NCBI RefSeq assembly: GCF_000423405.1 | Contig: NZ_AUHX01000006.1 | Coordinates: 62,001-126,000 of the forward strand | Reading direction: 5' to 3' | Origin: Mesonia mobilis DSM 19841 | GTDB lineage: Bacteria; Bacteroidota; Bacteroidia; Flavobacteriales; Flavobacteriaceae | DNA length: 64,000 bases | Part shown: positions 50,304 through 57,833 of the stretch, piece by piece | How positions within the stretch are numbered: position 1 is the stretch's first letter | How the letters are laid out: each line of letters starts with the position of its first letter | Made by a program: the position numbers and the translations under genes | The notes under the pieces: model-generated | Database searches by the model: none | What the model saw: only the letters and a program-made list of their open reading frames with translations | Told to the model about the DNA's origin: nothing

Positions 50304-52079
50304 ATGGCATCAAGATTATTGCAAAACATCAATTCTCCGGAAGATTTAAGAAAGCTCGACAAGCAAGACTTGTTGCAAGTCGCTAAAGAATTACGAGAAT
50401 TTATTATAGATATTGTGGCTACCAAAGAAGGGCATTTGGGAGCGAGTTTGGGCGTGGTTGAATTAACCATTGCTTTGCATTATTATTTTAAAACCCCGGA
50501 AGATCTGTTGGTTTGGGATGTTGGTCATCAAGCTTACGGACATAAAATTTTAACCGGTCGCCGAGATATTTTTGAAACGAACAGAAAACTGAATGGTTTA
50601 AGCGGTTTTCCAAAACGCAATGAAAGTATTTTTGATACATTTGGAGTTGGCCATAGTTCAACTTCAATATCTGCCGCATTGGGGATGGCGATTGCCTCGA
50701 AGTTAAATGGAAAATCAGAAAAAAATCATATTGCAGTGATCGGTGATGCTTCGATCGCTAGCGGAATGGCTTTTGAAGGTCTTAATCACGCCGGGGTCAC
50801 GAAAGTGAATTTATGGGTGATTTTAAATGATAATGCGATTGGAATCGACCCAAGTGTTGGTGCGTTGAAAGCATATTTATCAAAATCAAAGATTGGCGTA
50901 AAACCCAAGCAAGATAATATGATCGAAGCTTTAAATTTTCATTATTCCGGACCTATCGACGGGCACGATTTTGAAGCTATTTTTAAAGCTTTTGAAGAGT
51001 TAGAAAAGGTGAAAGGACCTAAATTTCTTCATCTCATCACCAAAAAAGGAAAAGGTTTACAGCAAGCGGAAGAAAACCAAGTGACTTATCACGCTCCGGG
51101 GAAATTTGATAAGACCACAGGTGAATTACTTCCGAAGAATAATGAAAATTTATCCCCTAAATTTCAAGACGTTTTTGGTCTCACGCTCGTTGAATTAGCA
51201 AAAACCAACGAGCAAATTATCGGGATTACTCCGGCAATGCCTACGGGAAGTTCTTTAAAATATATGATGAATGAGTTTCCCGATCGTGCTTTTGATGTTG
51301 GTATTGCAGAACAACACGCGGTAACACTCGCTGCAGGAATGGCTACGCAGGGAAAAATCGTTTTTTGCACGATCTATTCAACATTTTTACAACGCGCTTA
51401 CGATCAATTAATTCACGATGTGGCTTTGCAAAATTTACCGGTAATATTTTGTATAGACCGAGCCGGCTTAGTGGGTGCCGATGGCGCTACGCATCACGGA
51501 GTTTTTGATCTTGCGTATTTACGTTGCATTCCCAATTTAATTATTGCAACCCCTTCAAATGAAATTGAACTTCGCAATATTCTTTACACCGCATCTTTAG
51601 GTTTGGAAAATCCGATCGCAATTCGCTACCCAAGAGGTCGAGGATTAATAACCGATTGGCAAAAAGATTTTCAGAAAGTTGAAATTGGTAAAGGAAAAAA
51701 ACTTCAAAGCGGAAGTGAACTCGCGATTATTTCTGTCGGAACGATTAGAACAGAAGTTGAAGAAGCGCTCCAACAACTTCAACAACCGGAAAAAGTTGCG
51801 CATTATGATCTAGGATTTGTAAAACCTTTAGATGAAGAAATGCTCGTTGAAATTTTTCAGCAATACAAAACAGTGATCACGGTCGAAGATGGTGTGATTT
51901 CCGGTGGAGCGGGAGAAGCGGTTTTAGCTTTCGCTAATCAACATCAATTCACTTCAAAAATTATCAACCTAGGAATCCCAGATGAATTCATCGAGCAAGG
52001 AACCACAGCCGAACTAAGAGATCTAGCTGGCATTTCTGCGGAAAGGATTCAACAAAAAATAGAAGAGGTATTATCCTAA
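50304..52079 (+). CDS. dxs: 1-deoxy-D-xylulose-5-phosphate synthase
   Basis: This 591-aa thiamin-diphosphate enzyme joins pyruvate and glyceraldehyde-3-phosphate in the first step of the MEP isoprenoid pathway. Marks are GHLGASLGVVELTIALHY, the ThDP motif GDASIASGMAFEG to NDNAIGI, catalytic Glu in FDVGIAEQHAV and GADGATHHGVFD. Length is slightly short of E. coli Dxs, as usual in this phylum. Its 3' end overlaps the convergent dgt gene by 9 nt. The -7 box is 4 nt from the ATG. Confidence 0.96.
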   Translation: MASRLLQNINSPEDLRKLDKQDLLQVAKELREFIIDIVATKEGHLGASLGVVELTIALHYYFKTPEDLLVWDVGHQAYGHKILTGRRDIFETNRKLNGLSGFPKRNESIFDTFGVGHSSTSISAALGMAIASKLNGKSEKNHIAVIGDASIASGMAFEGLNHAGVTKVNLWVILNDNAIGIDPSVGALKAYLSKSKIGVKPKQDNMIEALNFHYSGPIDGHDFEAIFKAFEELEKVKGPKFLHLITKKGKGLQQAEENQVTYHAPGKFDKTTGELLPKNNENLSPKFQDVFGLTLVELAKTNEQIIGITPAMPTGSSLKYMMNEFPDRAFDVGIAEQHAVTLAAGMATQGKIVFCTIYSTFLQRAYDQLIHDVALQNLPVIFCIDRAGLVGADGATHHGVFDLAYLRCIPNLIIATPSNEIELRNILYTASLGLENPIAIRYPRGRGLITDWQKDFQKVEIGKGKKLQSGSELAIISVGTIRTEVEEALQQLQQPEKVAHYDLGFVKPLDEEMLVEIFQQYKTVITVEDGVISGGAGEAVLAFANQHQFTSKIINLGIPDEFIEQGTTAELRDLAGISAERIQQKIEEVLS

Positions 52080-53417
52080 TTTACTTCCCGATAATTTCTG
52101 AAAAGTTCTTAGCGCATTCCCGTCGGTGAGTGACGCTACTTCAGAACTTAATTGAATAAGCCATTGGTAAGTCGATTTTTCTTCTACTTCAAAATCTTTG
52201 AGAAAGCTGTTTAAAATGAGTTGATCATAATTCGTTTCTTCATGTTTCACACTATTTTCAATGGCTTTGGTGTAAGTGTCTAAAAGCGTAGCGATAATTT
52301 TATAACCGGCAATTTCTTTTTCGATTACTTCTTGGCTTTGATAAATTTTTTCAACACTTAAGCTAATAATATCTTTTATTTGAGCGGTATAATTCGATCT
52401 GTCTAATAGAGATTCGTGAAAATTCCCTTCAAGAATGGCTTCTTCATTTTCAATAAAAACACGTGCAGCATCTTTTATAAGCGTATTGATGGCGAGAGAA
52501 CGTAAATAACTTAATCTGCTTTGCGTGTTGGTTAACGCGTGAAATTTTTCAGTATTAATATTGTTTTTTACGAGTTTAATAAGGTATTCTAAGGCAAAAC
52601 TTTCGTCGATAAGTCCAAGATTAATGCCGTCTTCAAAATCGATAATCGTGTAACAAATATCATCGGCAGCTTCAACTAAAAAAGTGAGCGGATGACGTTT
52701 AAAGTGAATGTCGCCACTTTTGCCGGATTCAATTAAACCTAATTCTTCAGCAACGTCTTTAAAAATAATTTTTTCACTTTGAAAGTAACCGAATTTCTTA
52801 TCGGCAATTTCTGTGGTAGGTTTGTGTGGTAAAGATTCTTTAGGGTATTTGGTAAAAGCTCCTAAGGTAGCGTAAGATAATCGGAGTCCGTCTTTATTTC
52901 CGTTTTTTGTTTCAGTTAATAATTTAAAGCCATTTGCATTACCTTCAAAATGGGTAAGATCGTGATATTCTTTTTCACTTAATTGTGCTTTAAAACGCTT
53001 GCCATTTCCGTTTTTAAAATATTCGCCAATAGCTTTTTCACCGGAGTGACCGAAAGGCGGATTGCCAATATCGTGTGCCAATGCTGCTGCGGCAACAATA
53101 GCACCAAAATCATTAAAATGATAACCGTGCGTGGCTGATAGATGAGGATGTTTTTCAATTACTTTTTTACCAACAATCCTTCCTAAAGATCTTCCGACAA
53201 CAGAAACTTCTAAACTATGCGTGAGCCTGGTGTGAACAAAGTCTGTCTTTGAAAGTGGGATTACCTGCGTTTTGTCTTGTAAACTTCTAAAAGCTGAAGA
53301 GAAAATCACACGATCATAATCTACCTCAAAGCCTAATCGGGTGTCATCTTGAGCTATACGTAATCGTTTGGTGGTATCGCCATAACGTTTTAAAGAAAGT
53401 AATTGTTCCCAGTTCAT
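52071..53417 (-). CDS. dgt: Deoxyguanosinetriphosphate triphosphohydrolase-like protein
   Basis: This 448-aa HD-fold enzyme has the dGTPase motifs FRSLQDKTQVIPL, THSLEVSVVGRSLG, and AHDIGNPPFGHSGE with the metal His-Asp pair. dGTPases convert dGTP to deoxyguanosine and triphosphate and help control nucleotide pools. It is convergent with dxs, ending inside it, and there is no visible terminator between them. Confidence 0.93.
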   Translation of the reverse strand: MNWEQLLSLKRYGDTTKRLRIAQDDTRLGFEVDYDRVIFSSAFRSLQDKTQVIPLSKTDFVHTRLTHSLEVSVVGRSLGRIVGKKVIEKHPHLSATHGYHFNDFGAIVAAAALAHDIGNPPFGHSGEKAIGEYFKNGNGKRFKAQLSEKEYHDLTHFEGNANGFKLLTETKNGNKDGLRLSYATLGAFTKYPKESLPHKPTTEIADKKFGYFQSEKIIFKDVAEELGLIESGKSGDIHFKRHPLTFLVEAADDICYTIIDFEDGINLGLIDESFALEYLIKLVKNNINTEKFHALTNTQSRLSYLRSLAINTLIKDAARVFIENEEAILEGNFHESLLDRSNYTAQIKDIISLSVEKIYQSQEVIEKEIAGYKIIATLLDTYTKAIENSVKHEETNYDQLILNSFLKDFEVEEKSTYQWLIQLSSEVASLTDGNALRTFQKLSGSKLG

Positions 53418-53478
53418 CTACATTATTTTTAGAAGGCTAAAAATAGTAAACTAACTAGAACTATGAAGAATTGCGAGC

Positions 53479-54048
53479 TTACTTCTTATAATTTTCAGCA
53501 ACTTTTTCTACTTCTAAATACCAATCTTCGCCAAATTTTTTAATGAGCGCTTCTTTTACAAACTTGTAAATAGGCGTTTGTAGTTCTTTTCCTAAAGAAC
53601 AGGCATCGTCGCAAATTGGCCAACGATGATAATTTACAGCTGCAAATTGAGAATACGATTGTACGCGAACCGGATAAAGCTCGCAAGAAATAGGTTTTTT
53701 CCAATCTATTTTTCCGGCGCGGTAAGCACCTTCAATTCCGCAAAGGGCGGTTCCTTTATCATCGAAAGTAACATAAGCACATTCGGCGCCATTTACGAGC
53801 GGAGTTTCATATTCACCAAAATCATTTTTAATATGTGTGCCTTGTGCTTCAATCGCTTCAATGCCTTCTTTTCTTAAAAAAGGTTTCACTGCAGCATACA
53901 CTTCTTTTAGTTTTTCAATTTCCTCTTCTTCTACGGGAGCGCCGGCTTCACCTTCTACACAACACGCACCTTTACAAGCAGAAAGATTACACACAAAATC
54001 TTTCTCTATAATATCTTCTGAAACTATGGTTTTTCCTATCTGAAACAT
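53479..54048 (-). CDS. DUF3109 family protein
   Basis: This 189-aa protein matches the DUF3109 family, with an early cysteine set CNLSACKGACC (residues about 19-29), further cysteines in SCELYPVRV and CDDACSLG, and WPICDD. These look like a metal or Fe-S cluster site. No function is known. I start at the ATG at 54048 (MFQIGKTIVSEDI), since a longer frame runs across the -7 box. The -7 box ends 4 nt before this ATG, as with dxs and tadA. Confidence 0.88.
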   Translation of the reverse strand: MFQIGKTIVSEDIIEKDFVCNLSACKGACCVEGEAGAPVEEEEIEKLKEVYAAVKPFLRKEGIEAIEAQGTHIKNDFGEYETPLVNGAECAYVTFDDKGTALCGIEGAYRAGKIDWKKPISCELYPVRVQSYSQFAAVNYHRWPICDDACSLGKELQTPIYKFVKEALIKKFGEDWYLEVEKVAENYKK

Positions 54049-54052
54049 TTGG

Positions 54053-54060
54053 CAAAGGTA
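54053..54060 (-). promoter_or_regulatory. -7 promoter box for the DUF3109 gene, 4 nt from the ATG
   Basis: Minus-strand TACCTTTG fits TAnnTTTG with four bases between it and the ATG at 54048. Confidence 0.6.
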
Positions 54061-54162
54061 ATATGATTTTTTTGTAAGCAATAAAATTTTAGCCGACAAT
54101 CTTAGCTGAAAATTTTATAAAATATTTTACAAATTATTGCTGGCAAGTGTTTGAAAATAAAA

Positions 54163-54170
54163 TACTTTTG
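54163..54170 (+). promoter_or_regulatory. -7 promoter box for the MarC gene
   Basis: TACTTTTG fits TAnnTTTG, 24 nt before the ATG at 54195. Confidence 0.45.
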
Positions 54171-54194
54171 CGCGCATTTTGAAAAACGTTAGTT

Positions 54195-54770
54195 ATGGGT
54201 TTTGACTTTAAAGAAATTTTTACTGCCGGAATGATTCTATTTGCGGTGATCGATATTATTGGTAGCATCCCAATTATTGTAGATCTACGAAAAAAAGTAG
54301 GGCATATACAGAGTGAAAAAGCTTCTGTAGTGGCGGCTATTTTAATGATCGTTTTTCTTTTTGTTGGGGAAGAAATTCTTAATCTTATCGGGATCGATGT
54401 CAACTCGTTTGCCGTAGCCGGTTCTTTTATTTTGTTCTTTTTAGCGATCGAAATGATTTTAGGTGTTCAACTTTATAAAGATGATGCACCAGAAACTGCT
54501 GCGATAGTTCCGCTGGCATTTCCATTAGTTGCCGGGGCGGGAACGATGACTTCTATACTTTCACTTCGGGCAGAATACCATACGATCAATATTATTATTG
54601 CAATTTTAATAAATATTATCATTGTTTATTTAGTATTGAAATCTTCCGGAAAAATTGAACGCGTGTTAGGAAAACAAGGAATTAATGTGATACGTAAAAT
54701 TTTTGGTGTAGTTTTGTTAGCCATAGCGGTAAAATTATTTGCGGCCAACATTCAAAATTTATTCAATTAA
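54195..54770 (+). CDS. MarC-family integral membrane protein
   Basis: This 191-aa protein has six hydrophobic helices and the MarC-family marks FAVIDIIGSIPIIVDL and PLAFPLVAGAGTMTSIL. The biological role of MarC proteins is still unsettled, despite an early and withdrawn link to antibiotic resistance. A 65-aa membrane protein gene follows 1 nt after the stop. Confidence 0.92.
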   Translation: MGFDFKEIFTAGMILFAVIDIIGSIPIIVDLRKKVGHIQSEKASVVAAILMIVFLFVGEEILNLIGIDVNSFAVAGSFILFFLAIEMILGVQLYKDDAPETAAIVPLAFPLVAGAGTMTSILSLRAEYHTINIIIAILINIIIVYLVLKSSGKIERVLGKQGINVIRKIFGVVLLAIAVKLFAANIQNLFN

Positions 54771-54771
54771 A

Positions 54772-54969
54772 ATGAAGTATTTTATTTACTTTTTAATGCT
54801 TTGCGCATTAGGATTATTAATTTACAACGTCACGATAATCGATTTTAGCGACCTGATGGCAAAAGACAGTAAAGTAGCTGTAGCTTGTGTTCTGTCTTCT
54901 TTATGCGTAATTGTGTTGATGCTAATCTTGCTAATTTCCAGAGAAATTAAGAAAAAAGCTGAAGCTTAA
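54772..54969 (+). CDS. Small two-helix membrane protein
   Basis: This 65-aa protein has two membrane helices (about residues 3-22 and 36-57) and a basic tail SREIKKKAEA. I start at the ATG at 54772, one nt after the MarC stop, instead of an in-frame start within marC. No family is recognised; its place behind MarC suggests a shared transcript. Its last four bases overlap the convergent ctpA-type gene. Confidence 0.75.
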   Translation: MKYFIYFLMLCALGLLIYNVTIIDFSDLMAKDSKVAVACVLSSLCVIVLMLILLISREIKKKAEA

Positions 54970-56549
54970 TCGAGCGCAAGTAATTTCTGAATCATTTTAT
55001 CGTCTTCACCAATAATTCTTTGAGCTGCATTGGTGCCAAAAAGTTGTTCAGCCATCGTGGCTCTTAAATACTTTTTGAGTAAATAACGGTAATTCTTGGT
55101 TCTAAAATCGAAATTGAATTCTTTTAAGTAGTCAATATAATTCTGAAGTGTTTTATCGGTAACTAATTCGCTTTCGTTAAATTCTTCTTGAGTTATATTG
55201 TTGAAGTAATTTCTGTCTTTTTCAAGAATATTGAAGATAAAGCGATCCATTACACCGCCTTTCAACATATAATTGAGACTTTCTTTTTCGTAATCGGTAT
55301 CTTTTGCAACAAAAACGTCGGGAATAATTCCGCCGCCGCCGTAGACTACTTTTCCCCCGGGAGTTTCGTAACGCAACGAATCGTTAACACTAATGCTATC
55401 TCTACTTTGAAGTTCGCCATTACTGTAACGGCTTAAGTATTCTTCAAAGTATTCTTTGTTGTTTCCGTGATCATAGGGTTTCTGGATAGAACGACCGGTT
55501 GGCGTGTAATAACGTGCAACAGTTAGTCTAACGGCACTACCATCTCCTAAATTCATCTCACGTTGCACCAAACCTTTACCATAAGATCTTCTTCCTACAA
55601 TCGTGCCTACGTCGTTATCTTGTAGCGCTCCGGCAACAATCTCACTCGCCGATGCTGAATTTTCATTGATCAACACAAAAACTTTTGAATTTTCGAATCG
55701 GCCTTTTTTGGTGGCAAAAGTTTTCTTGATCTCGCCTGATTTATTCTTCGTGAAAACAATTAGTTTTTTATCGCTTAAAAATTCATCTGCAATTTTTACG
55801 GCCTGGTCTAAATATCCGCCGCCATTATCTCTTAAATCTAGTGCTAATTCTTTAGCCCCTTGAGCGATTAAACTTTCGATTGCAGTTTCAAACTCTTTGT
55901 ATGTACTTTCTGCGAAGCGATTCACTTTAATGTAACCTAACTTTTTATTCAGCATATAAGCGGCATCGACACTTTTAATAGGAATCGTGCCTCGTTTCAC
56001 TTTAAAATCTAGCAGTTTTTCGCTTCCGTTACGTTTAATCTTTAAGTTAACGGTGGTGTTTATTTTTCCTTTTAATAAAGATGAAAGAGAATCTGTGTTA
56101 ATTGTTTTTTGTGCTAACTCTATTCCGTCTGCATAAAGAATGCGGTCTCCGGCTTTAATACCTACTTTTTCACTTGGGCCGTTCGCTAAAGGTTTGATCA
56201 CAGCGATCGTGTCATTCAGCGTATAAAAACTTATACCGATGCCTACAAAATCTCCTTTCATATTTTCGGCAAGCGCATCGTATTTTTGCTTCGGAATATA
56301 AGTTGAATGCGGATCTAGATCTTCTAAAATACTATTCACCGTAACATCAACAATACTATCGGTATTTACATTGTCGACATATTCGTAGTCGATGTAGTCG
56401 ATAAGTCGGTTGAGCTTTTCTTTTTTGGCATTAGCGGTAAAAAGACCTTCAGAAGAATCTGAAAAATCTAAACTGGCACCAATAAAAACACCAAAAGCGC
56501 AAGCTGCGCCAATAATTAAAGGAAGATATTTTTTAGAGTAACCGCTCAA
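54966..56549 (-). CDS. S41 C-terminal processing peptidase (CtpA-like)
   Basis: This 527-aa protease has an N-terminal membrane or signal segment (about 8-27), a PDZ domain (about 75-165) and the S41 catalytic domain, with the serine in NENSASASEIVAGAL (about 300) and the lysine in YGKGLVQREM (about 325). It trims C-termini of exported proteins in the periplasm. The dCMP deaminase gene lies 6 nt upstream in the same direction, so they form an operon. Confidence 0.93.
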   Translation of the reverse strand: MSGYSKKYLPLIIGAACAFGVFIGASLDFSDSSEGLFTANAKKEKLNRLIDYIDYEYVDNVNTDSIVDVTVNSILEDLDPHSTYIPKQKYDALAENMKGDFVGIGISFYTLNDTIAVIKPLANGPSEKVGIKAGDRILYADGIELAQKTINTDSLSSLLKGKINTTVNLKIKRNGSEKLLDFKVKRGTIPIKSVDAAYMLNKKLGYIKVNRFAESTYKEFETAIESLIAQGAKELALDLRDNGGGYLDQAVKIADEFLSDKKLIVFTKNKSGEIKKTFATKKGRFENSKVFVLINENSASASEIVAGALQDNDVGTIVGRRSYGKGLVQREMNLGDGSAVRLTVARYYTPTGRSIQKPYDHGNNKEYFEEYLSRYSNGELQSRDSISVNDSLRYETPGGKVVYGGGGIIPDVFVAKDTDYEKESLNYMLKGGVMDRFIFNILEKDRNYFNNITQEEFNESELVTDKTLQNYIDYLKEFNFDFRTKNYRYLLKKYLRATMAEQLFGTNAAQRIIGEDDKMIQKLLALD

Positions 56550-56555
56550 GTATTT

Positions 56556-56987
56556 TTAGTCGTTTAAGTCTGTAATTTGTTCGATGGTAACGCCGGCTTT
56601 TTCTAGAAAGCCTAAACCGGAATTATCTTTATATCCGTTTTGATACACTACACGTTTTATGCCAGCTTGATGAATAAGCTTGCTACATTCTTTACAAGGC
56701 GACATCGTAATGTATAACGTCGCATTTTTACAGGATTGTGTAGAGCCGGCAACTTTTAATATTGCGTTTGCTTCAGCGTGTAAAACATACCACTTAGTTA
56801 AACCTTCTTGATCTTCACAGCAATTCTCGAAACCGCTGGGCGTACCGTTATACCCGTCTGAAATGATCATGCGGTCTTTTACAATAATAGCACCTACTTG
56901 CTTGCGCTTACAATGAGATAGTTTACCCCATTCTACGGCCATTCTTAAATAAGCTTTATCAAACTTTAGCTGTTTTTCTGCAGACAT
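56556..56987 (-). CDS. Deoxycytidylate deaminase family protein
   Basis: This 143-aa zinc deaminase has HAEANAIL (about 71) and PCKEC (about 98-102) as the zinc site and a N-terminal AVEWGKLSHCKRKQVGAIIV start common to dCMP deaminases and ComEB. It would make dUMP from dCMP. It is upstream of the S41 peptidase with a 6-nt gap. Confidence 0.92.
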   Translation of the reverse strand: MSAEKQLKFDKAYLRMAVEWGKLSHCKRKQVGAIIVKDRMIISDGYNGTPSGFENCCEDQEGLTKWYVLHAEANAILKVAGSTQSCKNATLYITMSPCKECSKLIHQAGIKRVVYQNGYKDNSGLGFLEKAGVTIEQITDLND

Positions 56988-57061
56988 TTTTCAGCATTTA
57001 GAACTGTAAATTTAAAAGAATAATTTTTCTTTTTCAGCCTTTAAAAAACAATAACAAGATT

Positions 57062-57646
57062 TTACCAAATATTACTTTCTAATAACATAGGAATAACCAG
57101 TCCGATCACAATAGAAGAAACGACCAAAACCCAGTCTCTTTTTGAATAGTTGAAAATTGACTGAAAGATCAAAGCTAGAATTAATACCACAATAACTACA
57201 ATGGCTTGTGCAGCTTCAATACCCAATGCAAATTCTAAAAGCCAAACAAATTTATCGGTACCGGAACCTACAGAACCCATAAAGAATGAAGAAAAACCTA
57301 AGCCGTGAATCACACCAAAGAAAAGTGTTGTAGCAATAAGAACACCCATCCCGCCATCTTTTGGCGTTTTGCCGGCGCGAATTAAATTATAAAGCGCAGT
57401 AATAAATATAGTTACCGGTATTAAAAATTCAACATAAGCAGAATTTACTTTTACAATATTAAAAGTCGCTAAAATTAAGGCTAAAGTGTGACCTAAAGTA
57501 AAGGTGGTGACTAGCCAAAACACGCGTTTCCATTCTAAAAAAGTATATGATGCTACTAATACAATTAAAAATAGCACGTGATCGTAAGCATTCAAATCTA
57601 AAACATGGGTAAGGCCAAGCTTAAAGTAAATCCAAAATTCGTTCAT
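57062..57646 (-). CDS. HupE/UreJ-family membrane protein
   Basis: This 194-aa protein has six helices and the HupE marks LNAYDHVLFLIVLVAS and TFTLGHTLALILA, with a later FFGVIHGLGFSSFFMG. HupE/UreJ members are linked to nickel or cobalt transport, but the Bacteroidetes form has no proven substrate, and no hydrogenase or urease genes are near. A minus-strand -7 box lies 26 nt upstream. Confidence 0.88.
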   Translation of the reverse strand: MNEFWIYFKLGLTHVLDLNAYDHVLFLIVLVASYTFLEWKRVFWLVTTFTLGHTLALILATFNIVKVNSAYVEFLIPVTIFITALYNLIRAGKTPKDGGMGVLIATTLFFGVIHGLGFSSFFMGSVGSGTDKFVWLLEFALGIEAAQAIVVIVVLILALIFQSIFNYSKRDWVLVVSSIVIGLVIPMLLESNIW

Positions 57647-57672
57647 AAGGTTGATAAGATTAAGGGGTTATT

Positions 57673-57680
57673 CAAACTTA
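57673..57680 (-). promoter_or_regulatory. -7 promoter box for the HupE-like gene
   Basis: Minus-strand TAAGTTTG fits TAnnTTTG, 26 nt before the ATG. Confidence 0.4.
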
Positions 57681-57740
57681 CATTATTCTTAATAGATTTT
57701 CTAAAAATTTGTTAAAAAATGATTTCGGCTAAGCAGTAAA

Positions 57741-57798
57741 ATTTATTTGAAATAAATCTAAATAAATTTTAAATATCTAAACATGATCTATATTTTTG
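57741..57798 (+). promoter_or_regulatory. Control region of the siderophore-type receptor
   Basis: TATTTTTG at 57791-57798 is a -7 box. Upstream there is a 17-base palindrome (ATTTATTT-G-AAATAAAT, 57741-57757) and a repeat of AAATAAAT ten bases on (57760-57767). The stretch 57755-57766 reads AATCTAAATAAA, identical to a site before feoA. The sites cover the place of the -33 element, where a repressor would block polymerase. Confidence 0.45.
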
Positions 57799-57833
57799 CA
57801 AGCAATTTTAAATCAGTCTAAATTATAATTATT

